NCBI RefSeq assembly: GCF_012932915.1
Contig: NZ_VCQU01000005.1
Span: 1 to 64,000, forward strand
From: Antrihabitans stalactiti
GTDB taxonomy: Bacteria > Actinomycetota > Actinomycetes > Mycobacteriales > Mycobacteriaceae
Length of the DNA stretch: 64,000 nt
Reading direction: 5' to 3'
Shown in pieces: positions 15,465 through 22,864 of this stretch (position 1 is its first letter; each line of letters begins with the position of its first letter). The notes beneath the pieces were generated by a model that ran no database searches, was not told the DNA's origin, and saw only the letters and a list, made by a program, of their open reading frames with translations. Both the position numbers and the translations under genes were made by a program.

Positions 15465-15842
15465 TCAGTAGTTGTGGCAGGTGTTGGCGACGTCCTGAAT
15501 GATCGGACTTGCTTGTGCGCCAGCAGGACTGTTCACGAGTTGCTCTGCGCGGTCACGAAGGCCGGGGTTCTGGGCGAGGTAATCGTTGACCGCGCTGTGC
15601 CGTCGCTCGATCGGCAGCTCGAACAAGGACTGCAGCTCCATCTTCTGCTCCGGCATGCCGTCCAGACGTGCCGCGATGTCTGGGTACCGGTCATGCAGTG
15701 AGCCATCGATCTGATTGAACGAGCACGTCGAGTTCAACAGCGGATCGAAGAGGTCCGCGGGATCGGCGGTGGCGGTTGCGGGGGTGAGTAAGAAGGCACC
15801 GCCAGCTAGGGCGGCAAGCAGAGTCGTCCTGAATGGCTTCAT
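15465..15842 (-). CDS. Haemophore-type (MHB) secreted protein
   Basis: 125 residues: a Sec signal peptide (MKPFRTTLLAALAGGAFLL, cleavage near ATA-DPA) and a mature helical domain with one Cys near its start (NSTCSFNQ) and one near its end (ANTCHNY). This TC...CHNY layout is typical of the mycobacterial haemophore haem-binding family (MHB, Rv0203-like). It probably binds haem outside the cell or traffics it to the membrane. The gene lies 35 bp downstream of the secreted lipase gene and is probably co-transcribed. Start ATG at 15842 is chosen because it opens the signal peptide. Confidence 0.82.
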   Translation of the reverse strand: MKPFRTTLLAALAGGAFLLTPATATADPADLFDPLLNSTCSFNQIDGSLHDRYPDIAARLDGMPEQKMELQSLFELPIERRHSAVNDYLAQNPGLRDRAEQLVNSPAGAQASPIIQDVANTCHNY

Positions 15843-15877
15843 AGTTCTGTGTTGACCGATCCTTTGCTTCGTAAACA

Positions 15878-17296
15878 TCACTGCCCGACCGGTTTGCCGA
15901 ACAGGTTCAACATCAACGGCGCGATCTCGGGCAACAACGTCGTCCACAAATCGGGGTTCAACAACACCGAACCCGCGTCGAAGGTGTTGCAGCCAGTCGG
16001 CATCGGGATGTCGTTGAAGCGATCTTTCAAGAACTTGATCGACAGCGGAATGCCGAAGACGTCGAGGGTGAGGTGCTCACTGAAGTGGTCGCGGACGTAC
16101 TGGACGTGCGCGGTCGGATCTGCGCAATACGTATCGACCAGTTCGTTGACCGGACCGACGGGGAGGAGCCAATCAGGGTTGGCGTGGAACATGAACATGG
16201 GCGCGCGCGGGACTGCGTGCCCCATCTTGATCTGGTCCATGACAGCGACCGCGCGTGGGTCGTCGAACGGATGGGGGATCGTGAACATCGCGTCGAGATT
16301 CACGAACGGCACCACGGCCGACGTGAATACCTGGCAGAGGTTTTCCTTGGCCGCGACCAGCAATCTGCCTGCGGGGGTGAGGAAATCGTCGAACAGCTTC
16401 TGCAACTCCGGATATTCGCGACGTGCCCCCACGGCGCCCGCGGAGATGATCCCGGACCCGGCATTGCCGCTTGCCATTTTGAGGGCTGCGCGAACATCGG
16501 CAGGAATGCCGCCCTCGGCGACACCGACGATGTTCAATTCCGGCGCGTAGCTCGGGTGCAATTCAGCGGCGTGCCCGGTCGCGAGCGCGCCACCGGAGTA
16601 GCCCGTCAGGCCGACCTTGGTGTTTGCACTCAGCTCCATCGGCGCGAAGTTTTCCGCAGCGCGAATGCCGTCGAGGGTGATTTGCCCTTCGAGCGGTCCG
16701 GCGCCGAATGCTTGGTTCGGTCCCTGATGGTCGGGAATGACCACGGCCCAACCCAATTGCGCTGCAGCGATGGGGACTGCAAAGAGTTGTGACGTTTCTG
16801 CGGACCCCGCGAGCAGACCCAACGAGGCGACTTGGCTCAGGTACGACGGCCGGCAGTACTGGCCGAGTGAGTCCTCGGCGAATTGATAGGAGAGCAGCGG
16901 TCGTGGGCCGGCGGCCGGAACGCGAGGCTTCAGTACGGTCGCGACCGACGGAATCGCCTCGCCACGCGTGTTGTTCGAGCGAAACGACAGCTGCCAGGCG
17001 TCGATGTTCAGCGGCAGTACCGCGAGATAGGCGACGTTGACCTGTCGCGCCGCGATGAGCTCACCCGGGGCCTTGCTTTCCACCACCGACTGCGCGGGTC
17101 GATAGAAGTCGTCGAACTCGGGCAGGGCTGGCGGTATCGGGAACGGCAGCGCCGGCTGGACCACCACGGGGGATGTCGGCGGCTCGGGGTCTGCTGCGGC
17201 GACACTGATCGATGCGAGGACGGCCGCCGCCGTCAGCGCGATCGCGAGTGCGGTCCGTCGGGTGTTGGAGTCGAACACCGAGATAGCAGACCGCAC
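15878..17296 (-). CDS. Secreted LIP-family lipase/esterase
   Basis: 472 residues with an N-terminal signal peptide (TALAIALTAAAVLASIS, cleavage after VAAA) and a Pro-rich start of the mature protein. The fold is that of secretory lipases (LIP family): nucleophile elbow GYSGGALA, acid FHANPDWLLPV and a His in VRDHFSEH. It should hydrolyse acyl esters outside the cell. Starts at GTG 17296 or GTG 17278 both keep the signal. Two conserved-looking cysteines (GQYCRPS, DTYCADP) may pair. The haemophore-like gene follows. Confidence 0.9.
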   Translation of the reverse strand: MRSAISVFDSNTRRTALAIALTAAAVLASISVAAADPEPPTSPVVVQPALPFPIPPALPEFDDFYRPAQSVVESKAPGELIAARQVNVAYLAVLPLNIDAWQLSFRSNNTRGEAIPSVATVLKPRVPAAGPRPLLSYQFAEDSLGQYCRPSYLSQVASLGLLAGSAETSQLFAVPIAAAQLGWAVVIPDHQGPNQAFGAGPLEGQITLDGIRAAENFAPMELSANTKVGLTGYSGGALATGHAAELHPSYAPELNIVGVAEGGIPADVRAALKMASGNAGSGIISAGAVGARREYPELQKLFDDFLTPAGRLLVAAKENLCQVFTSAVVPFVNLDAMFTIPHPFDDPRAVAVMDQIKMGHAVPRAPMFMFHANPDWLLPVGPVNELVDTYCADPTAHVQYVRDHFSEHLTLDVFGIPLSIKFLKDRFNDIPMPTGCNTFDAGSVLLNPDLWTTLLPEIAPLMLNLFGKPVGQ

Positions 17297-17357
17297 AGCC
17301 GGCGCCGCGCGCTACCTGCAAAAACACGAAGCGAGAACGCAGTATTTGGCAAATTGC

Positions 17358-17834
17358 CTAGTCCGTGCGTGCCAGCCAAGTCCGTACGCCATCCCATGCT
17401 CCCGGGGAGGAGGCATCGACCGACGCAGCCAGATCAGCCAAAGTGACTGCACGCAAGGAATTTCGCCATGCCAGTTCGGCATTCGCCATGACCTTCGCGA
17501 CCCCGCACGGCACCTTGCACGCCTCTCCGGTTGTGGCGAGCGGTCCGCGCTGGCGGATCTCCGTGCATCGGAACGCAGGCTCAGGTCCGTCGATGGCGCG
17601 GACCACGTCGTACACGGTGACGTCGGAGCCCGGTCGCGAAAGCAGGTAGCCGCCGTCTCGGCCCTCGACCGCGTGGATCAAGCCGGCACCCGAGAGCGCC
17701 TGCATGTGCTTGGCCAAGTAGGTCTTCGACACCCCGTGCAACTCGGCCAGCGCAGCGACTGGCACCGGATCGGTCGCGGTGCTCAGCACAGTGCAGCAGT
17801 GGAGCGCCCACTCGACCCCGGCCGACATCTTCAT
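17358..17834 (-). CDS. rsrR: RsrR-type Rrf2 [2Fe-2S] redox sensor
   Basis: 158 residues, Rrf2 winged helix-turn-helix (HGVSKTYLAKHMQALSGAG, wing EGRDGGYLLSR). Numbered from ATG 17834, it has Glu8, His12, Cys90, Cys106 and Cys110. Streptomyces venezuelae RsrR coordinates its [2Fe-2S] cluster through Glu8, His12, Cys90 and Cys110, so all four known ligands are conserved at identical positions. RsrR is also encoded divergently from an NmrA-like NAD(P)-binding protein gene, as here. It is therefore predicted to sense redox state through cluster reduction/oxidation and to control the shared intergenic operator. An in-frame ATG six bases in (17828) is possible but would shift this numbering. Confidence 0.9.
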   Translation of the reverse strand: MKMSAGVEWALHCCTVLSTATDPVPVAALAELHGVSKTYLAKHMQALSGAGLIHAVEGRDGGYLLSRPGSDVTVYDVVRAIDGPEPAFRCTEIRQRGPLATTGEACKVPCGVAKVMANAELAWRNSLRAVTLADLAASVDASSPGAWDGVRTWLARTD

Positions 17835-17861
17835 GGCTCGACTATACCTGGACACAAAGTA

Positions 17862-17887
17862 TCCGAGTATGGTACTAAATACTCGGA
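17862..17887. promoter_or_regulatory. Candidate RsrR operator
   Basis: Inverted repeat tccgagtat (17862-17870) and atactcgga (17879-17887) with an 8-bp spacer, in the A+T-rich gap between the divergent Rrf2 and NmrA-like genes. It sits about 28 bp upstream of the Rrf2 start and 36 bp upstream of the NmrA-like start, a good place to repress both. Confidence 0.65.
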
Positions 17888-17923
17888 CAATAACTATCCG
17901 CGTTAACTCACCGAGGAGACATC

Positions 17924-18658
17924 ATGCGTATCGCTATCGCTGGATCGACCGGACTCGTCGGCCGCAACGTCATAACCGCAGCGACCGCCGCCGGGCACGA
18001 CGTCATCGAGCTCGCCCGCGAGCATGGCATCGACCTCACTGCGCCCGATGGCCTCGCCGACCGGCTCGCCGGAGCTGACGCGGTCATCGATGTGACGCAA
18101 AGCCCGACCCTCGACGAGGCCGAGGCGAGCGAATTCTTCACCACCGTTGCGCGCAACCTCGGCGAAGCGGCAAAGTCTGCCGGTGTCGGTCGCACGGTCG
18201 TGCTCTCGATCATCGGCGTCGACGACATGCCCGACTACGGCTACTACGTCGCCAAGCTCGCTCAGGAAAACGCAGCCCTCGCACACGCGCCAGGCGTCCA
18301 CATTCTCCGAGCGAGCCAGTTCCTCAATTTCCCAGGTCAGATGCTGGATTGGTACCGCAACGGCGACACCGTGACCGTCCCCGAAATGAAGACGCAGCCG
18401 GTTGCGGTCGAGGAGATCGCCAGGCTGCTGGTCGAGCTCGCCGACGGCACCGAGGCGCGGCAGCGCGTCGAGTTGGCCGGCCCCAAGCCGGAGGATCTGG
18501 ACGATCTCATCCGCCAGGTCGCCAAGTCGCGCGGCGATCAGGTCACGGTCGAGACGGTCGTCGAAAGTCAGGCCATGGCGGACGGCGCGTGCCTCCCCGG
18601 ACCCGACGCGGTCATCGCCGGCCCGGATTTCGCTACCTGGCTTGCCGCCCAAAAATGA
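17924..18658 (+). CDS. NmrA-like NAD(P)-binding protein
   Basis: 244 residues, an atypical short-chain dehydrogenase/NmrA-like fold. The dinucleotide motif is GSTGLVGRNV (residues 7-16). DVTQSP and later YYVAKLAQE follow the family layout, with a Tyr-x-x-x-Lys-like YYVAK that may or may not be catalytic. Start ATG 17924 has a strong ribosome site (gaggag). NmrA-like proteins often sense the NAD(P)/NAD(P)H ratio or reduce quinones; the divergent RsrR-type regulator supports a redox role. The DJ-1/PfpI gene begins 23 bp downstream, so the two are probably one operon. Confidence 0.88.
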   Translation: MRIAIAGSTGLVGRNVITAATAAGHDVIELAREHGIDLTAPDGLADRLAGADAVIDVTQSPTLDEAEASEFFTTVARNLGEAAKSAGVGRTVVLSIIGVDDMPDYGYYVAKLAQENAALAHAPGVHILRASQFLNFPGQMLDWYRNGDTVTVPEMKTQPVAVEEIARLLVELADGTEARQRVELAGPKPEDLDDLIRQVAKSRGDQVTVETVVESQAMADGACLPGPDAVIAGPDFATWLAAQK

Positions 18659-18681
18659 TGTGAACGGCGCATGCTTGGTCC

Positions 18682-19284
18682 GTGCGTATCGAGATACTGG
18701 TTTTCGAAGGTTTCGACGCCCTCGACGTCGTCGCTCCATGGGAGGTATTCGTCCGCGCGGCGGCCTTGGACACGAACCTCGACGTCGCCCTCGTTCGCGT
18801 CGGCGGGCCACAACTCATCCGGGCAGCGGACGGACTGGAGCTGAACGTCGTCGAGGAGCTCGGCAATCCCGACGCGCTCCTCGTTCCGGGCGGCAGCTGG
18901 GTTTCGGGTGAAGACACCGGCGTGCCAAAGGAATTGCGCCTCGGCACCCTGCCGCGCCTGATCGGCGAGCTATCGAGTTCGGTCCGCTGGGTGTCGTCGG
19001 TCTGTACGGGCGCACTCCTGCTCGGCGCAGCAGGCCTGCTGCAAAACCGCAACGCGACGACGAATCATGCAGCACTGGAAGAAATTTCCCGCTACGGCGC
19101 CCACGTACGCAATCACCGCGTCGTCGACGACGGCAATATCGTGACGTGCGGCGGCGTCACGGCAGGAATCGATTTGGCGCTCTGGCTCGTCGAGCGCGAG
19201 ATCGGCGCCGATGCTTCTCGGGCGCTCGCCAGTGCGATCGAGTATCCGGTGCAACCGGACGTGTGGCGTCGCCCACCCTCGTGA
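18682..19284 (+). CDS. DJ-1/PfpI family protein
   Basis: 200 residues from a GTG at 18682. The DJ-1/PfpI fold is complete: LVFEGFDALDVVAPWEVF, LLVPGGSW, the nucleophile elbow SSVCTGALLLGAAGLL (Cys108) and TNHAALEE. The sequence is closest to the isonitrile-hydratase/AraC-amidase-like subgroup, without a DNA-binding domain. It could be a hydratase, deglycase-like or thiol stress enzyme. It follows the NmrA-like gene and may share its redox-controlled promoter. Its TGA stop (19282-19284) is supplied by the palindromic repeat. Confidence 0.87.
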   Translation: MRIEILVFEGFDALDVVAPWEVFVRAAALDTNLDVALVRVGGPQLIRAADGLELNVVEELGNPDALLVPGGSWVSGEDTGVPKELRLGTLPRLIGELSSSVRWVSSVCTGALLLGAAGLLQNRNATTNHAALEEISRYGAHVRNHRVVDDGNIVTCGGVTAGIDLALWLVEREIGADASRALASAIEYPVQPDVWRRPPS

Positions 19285-19320
19285 GTCTTTTAGGAGTCCA
19301 GAGACTCCTAAAAGACTCAC
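19281..19320. repeat. 40-bp palindromic repeat, copy 6
   Basis: Perfect arms gtgagtcttttaggagtc and gactcctaaaagactcac around caga, the A-T type: both arms changed together relative to other copies. Symmetry extends through accctc and gagggt (19275-19326, 52 bp). It lies between convergent genes; the plus-strand gene stops inside it and the minus-strand gene stops just past it. Confidence 0.96.
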
Positions 19321-19325
19321 GAGGG

Positions 19326-20258
19326 TCAGGGGGTTGCGCGGCCCACGACGAGATCGGTTGTCTGCGTGACCAGGTCGGGCTGGGAGAACTGGATGTAATG
19401 GTCACTGCCGGTGGCGAGGATCTGCGGCGTGCGGGGAGCCAGGGCGACGAAGGCGTCTTCGGCCTTCTGAAAGCCCAAGTTGAGAACGTCGGACGTCAAT
19501 CCCGGCGGCAGGGTCGGTACGGCAAACGGCTCGGTCTTGGTGAGGACCGCAAGCGGCATTGCGGGTAGCGCGGGAGCAGCCTGCACCTGCGCGATGCTCG
19601 CGTCGATGTCTACGCGCTCGGAGTCCGGACTCTTCATCGACGGCATCGGAGCCTGCTCGAGCGGCGGGTTGAGCAGTTGGTCGCGATAGATCGCCCACAC
19701 CGGACCGAGCGTCTCCGGCAACGTGGGGCTCAGCGAGTCCACGAACACGATGCCTTTGACCTGGTCAGGGTACGTCTTGCCGTACAGCAGGCTGATGAGC
19801 CCGCCCAGCGAATGGCCGACCAGAACGAAGGGTGCTGCGACTTCAGCGGCTGCCAGCGTTGCATGCAGTTCGGCGACCAGGTCGGCTGCAGTACGAGGCT
19901 GTGGCACCGCCGTGCTGCGGTCGGTCAGCGGACCGTCGCCTTCGTACCGAATGGTCCCCGGGCGGTCGTACGCGCAGACGCGGTGTGACTTCACGAGCGC
20001 CGGGAACACGGCCGGCCCTTTCGCCGGCGCGAGCAATGACAGTGCATCGTCGCTCGTCCAAGTGTCGGACGAATCGTGATAACCAGAGACGAGGACGACC
20101 GTCGGCGCTCCGCTGGAGTTGCTGCCCTTGCAGGTCAGGTAGATGTTTCGGCCACCGATATCGACCGACCGGGCGAAATCGTCGCTGTCGTCTTTCGTCG
20201 ATGACGAGCACGACGTCAGCGTGAGCACGGCAATTGCAGCGATAGCCAACGAACGCAT
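19326..20258 (-). CDS. Lipoprotein alpha/beta-hydrolase
   Basis: 310 residues. A signal peptide with lipobox (VLTLTSCSSS) predicts a lipid-anchored extracytoplasmic protein. The alpha/beta-hydrolase core shows the oxyanion region VVLVSGYHDSSD and nucleophile elbow VGHSLGGL; a GSDHYIQFSQP segment near the C-terminus supplies the catalytic His. Two cysteines (LTCKGS, RVCAYDRP) may pair. ATG 20258 has aaggag upstream. It is a monocistronic-looking gene converging on the DJ-1 gene across the repeat. Substrate unknown; an esterase or lipase role is likely. Confidence 0.88.
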   Translation of the reverse strand: MRSLAIAAIAVLTLTSCSSSTKDDSDDFARSVDIGGRNIYLTCKGSNSSGAPTVVLVSGYHDSSDTWTSDDALSLLAPAKGPAVFPALVKSHRVCAYDRPGTIRYEGDGPLTDRSTAVPQPRTAADLVAELHATLAAAEVAAPFVLVGHSLGGLISLLYGKTYPDQVKGIVFVDSLSPTLPETLGPVWAIYRDQLLNPPLEQAPMPSMKSPDSERVDIDASIAQVQAAPALPAMPLAVLTKTEPFAVPTLPPGLTSDVLNLGFQKAEDAFVALAPRTPQILATGSDHYIQFSQPDLVTQTTDLVVGRATP

Positions 20259-20459
20259 TCGGCTCCTTCGCAGGAACGTTTCGACAACCGATCATATAGT
20301 TCGCCCGGCCGATATACCTGCCCTTATGCGCTCGCCTTTTGGACGGCGACAATCACCGGCTGCGGGTCTACAACCTTCACATTGGCATCACGGAGGAAGC
20401 CTGGGAACGTGGCCTCGAAGCGATGAGCGACCGGGGATTCGAACCCTTCCCGGGCCCTT

Positions 20460-21404
20460 TCATGTGTGGATCGCTTTCGTTGTGGTGGTGGCCGGGTTGG
20501 TGCTGAGGTGTTGGTGGAGGAACTCGATCTGGTCGGTGAGCGCGCGATGCTGCCAGGGGCCTTGGTAAACGTCGAAGTGGTCGACAGGGTAGGCGCGGAC
20601 CTCGCCGTAGCGGCCGGCTTTGGCCGCGGCCCGCTTGGCTGCGGCGGGAGGTGCGACGGCGTCTCGCTCGCCGTACTGCACGAGCAGTGGGGTCCTGAGC
20701 TGATGCGCCACGCGACCCGGGCGATTGATTGCGACCTCGAGAATGGCGCGCGCGCAGACTTCGTTCCGCCAGGTCGGTCCAGCGAGTGCCAGGTAGCCCT
20801 CTAGCGCGCCAGGCGAGCTGATGACCGAGGTGGATTCGGGCTCGCCAACGATCGGAATGCGGTGTGGTTCGCGGTGAAGCAGCGCATGTGCGGCGTCGCG
20901 GAGTCCGTGTCCGACGAGCGGTGCGAGCTTGCGCGGGTGGCGTCGGACGATCGCGCCCAGCGCCGCGAGTCCGTCCATCGCCGGGGTCAGCGAGAGAATG
21001 GTCGCGATCCGTTGGTCCGCGACGGCGACCGGCAGGACGTGGCCTCCCGAGTACGACGTACCCCACAGGACGATTCGTTCGGGGTCGACACCGTCGATCT
21101 GCCTCGCGGCGGCGATCGCAGCGTGGTAGTCGGCGCGCTGTCGCCGGTAGGAGACCCGTTGTCGAGGCGAGCCCTCCGAGTTACCGAAGCCGCGGTAGTC
21201 GAAGACCACGACGTCGAGCCCGGCGGCGGCGAAACCTTCTGCAAAGGGGAGGAGGCCGGTGTCGCGGGTGCCCCCGAATCCGTGGGCCATAACCACGCAG
21301 GGCAAGCCACGTTCGCCGAGGAAGGTGTCGCTCGAGGCGGTCAGGTGTTGGGCTGCGCAGCGAGTCCCGCTGCTGCTGAAGGTGAGCTCGCGCTGCTTGG
21401 TCAT
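20460..21404 (-). CDS. Alpha/beta-hydrolase (dipeptidyl peptidase/DLH-like)
   Basis: 314 residues, cytoplasmic. Landmarks: VVMAHGFGGTRD, DYRGFGNSEG, nucleophile elbow LWGTSYSGGHV, acid QYGERDAVAPP and His in YPVDHFDVY. This pattern is shared by many actinobacterial hydrolases annotated as dienelactone hydrolase- or X-Pro-peptidase-like, usually carboxylesterases. No good ribosome site precedes ATG 21404. It is divergent from the PucR-type regulator gene, which might control it as well as the monooxygenase on the other side. Confidence 0.87.
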   Translation of the reverse strand: MTKQRELTFSSSGTRCAAQHLTASSDTFLGERGLPCVVMAHGFGGTRDTGLLPFAEGFAAAGLDVVVFDYRGFGNSEGSPRQRVSYRRQRADYHAAIAAARQIDGVDPERIVLWGTSYSGGHVLPVAVADQRIATILSLTPAMDGLAALGAIVRRHPRKLAPLVGHGLRDAAHALLHREPHRIPIVGEPESTSVISSPGALEGYLALAGPTWRNEVCARAILEVAINRPGRVAHQLRTPLLVQYGERDAVAPPAAAKRAAAKAGRYGEVRAYPVDHFDVYQGPWQHRALTDQIEFLHQHLSTNPATTTTKAIHT

Positions 21405-21469
21405 GCCGAAAAGTTACGTCCGGTCGGGCCCGCTCGATACGGGCCATGGCCCATATCTCACCATTTAGG

Positions 21470-21485
21470 GTGTGCCGTGGCACAC
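21470..21485. promoter_or_regulatory. 16-bp palindrome between hydrolase and PucR-type regulator
   Basis: Perfect dyad gtgtgcc-gt-ggcacac in the gap between divergent genes, 13 bp upstream of the regulator's ATG. It fits an operator overlapping the regulator's promoter. A GTG inside it (21472) would extend the regulator frame but is less likely to be the start. Confidence 0.5.
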
Positions 21486-21498
21486 TCTGATCGTGGCT

Positions 21499-22728
21499 AT
21501 GGATTCGCACCTGAGCGGCCTTATCAGCGCGATCGCCCAACGAATGCTCGCCGACGAGGACGCGCTCGTTCGTGAGATGGACGCCGCGGCGTTCGAGCTG
21601 GTGCCCACCCTCGGTGCCGACGCCGCGATCGCGGCCGAGGTCGGCGCAAGCAACCGCGCCAACCTCCGCCGGTTCTTGACCGTCGCGCAGCACGCCGACT
21701 CGCCACCGCCTGTAGAGGTGCCGCCGGAGGCCCTCGACATCGCGCGCACGCTCGTGCGTCGCGGCTTGGAGTTCGACGCGATATTCCAGGGCTATCGCGC
21801 TGGACAGCAGGTCGCGTGGCAGCGCTGGCTCGAGGCCGCGTCCCAAGTGGTCGAGCCGGGCCCCGAGTTCGCGGCCGTCCTCGAAGGGTCACTCGCGCTG
21901 CTTTTCAAGTACGTCGACGACGTGCTGAGCCGGGTATTGGCTGAAGCTCAGCGCGAGCGTGAGGAGATCCTGGGTGGCGCCCTCGCTCGCCGCACGGAGA
22001 CCGTACGGCTGATCCTCGACCACGCTCCCATCGATGAGCGCACGGCAAGTGGCCGCCTTGGTTACGAGCTGTCCCGACGGCATACCGCGGTGGTGCTCTG
22101 GGCAGAGGCAAGAGTTCCGCAAGGCGCGCTGGAATCTGCGTCCGAACTGCTCGCTAGCGCAGCGGGGGCACGCCGCCCACTCGCGATGGTCGCCGGCACG
22201 TCGACGTTGTGGGTGTGGATCGGTACCGGGGCCGAGCCGGTGATCGGGGACCTTCGGGCGGCATTCGCCCAGACTCCGACGACCATCCGAGCTGCGGTCG
22301 GACCCACCGAACGCGGCATCCTAGGATTTCGCCGCTCGCATGACGCCGCGCTGGGTGTTCACCGCCTCCTCGCCGGCCATCTCGAAGGCGAGCGTTTCGC
22401 AACGTACGCCGAGCTCGAAGTGACCGCCCTTGCCGCCCACGACGAGCGGCGGGCAGCCGAGTTCGTCGCGGCCACATTAGGACCGCTTGCCGCAGACGAG
22501 CCCAATGCGGAGCGCCTGCGTGAGTCGCTGCGGGTGTTCCTCGACGAGGCCGACCACGCACCGCGGGCCGCGGCACGCCTGCACACCCACCGCAACACCG
22601 TCTTGCAGCGGATCGCGCGAGCGACTGAATTGCTCGGCCACGATGTCGGCGAGCGTCGTCTCGCGCTAGCGCTTGCGCTCGAGCTTGCATACCGACTCGG
22701 CCCTCGGGTGCTGGTGAGGACGACTTAG
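21499..22728 (+). CDS. PucR-type helix-turn-helix regulator
   Basis: 409 residues from ATG 21499. The N-terminal half is helical (RsbRD-like), the middle holds a GGDEF-related domain, and the C-terminus has the PucR HTH: RLRESLRVFLDEADH followed by RAAARLHTHRNTVLQRI. Regulators of this type activate adjacent catabolic genes in actinobacteria. The Baeyer-Villiger monooxygenase gene begins 136 bp downstream on the same strand, and a hydrolase gene diverges upstream. A BVMO makes esters and a hydrolase cleaves them, so all three may serve one ketone-degradation route. Confidence 0.87.
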   Translation: MDSHLSGLISAIAQRMLADEDALVREMDAAAFELVPTLGADAAIAAEVGASNRANLRRFLTVAQHADSPPPVEVPPEALDIARTLVRRGLEFDAIFQGYRAGQQVAWQRWLEAASQVVEPGPEFAAVLEGSLALLFKYVDDVLSRVLAEAQREREEILGGALARRTETVRLILDHAPIDERTASGRLGYELSRRHTAVVLWAEARVPQGALESASELLASAAGARRPLAMVAGTSTLWVWIGTGAEPVIGDLRAAFAQTPTTIRAAVGPTERGILGFRRSHDAALGVHRLLAGHLEGERFATYAELEVTALAAHDERRAAEFVAATLGPLAADEPNAERLRESLRVFLDEADHAPRAAARLHTHRNTVLQRIARATELLGHDVGERRLALALALELAYRLGPRVLVRTT

Positions 22729-22864
22729 GTCGGCTGCCCTACGTGCCACCGCACATAAGAAGGATTGCTTTCTAGGCGAGGGCACATTGGGTCGTGCGTT
22801 GCGTTCGTCCATTGTTGGTGTACACGAGCTGTGACCCACAGCACGCAACAACTGCGAGGATCCC

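Noticed and set aside
20339-20506. Possible 55-codon gene remnant (TTG start) between two hydrolase genes, reading LDGDNHRLRVYNLHIGIT
   Set aside because: Looks protein-like but has no ribosome site, no good start, and overlaps the hydrolase 3' end; too little to call a gene.
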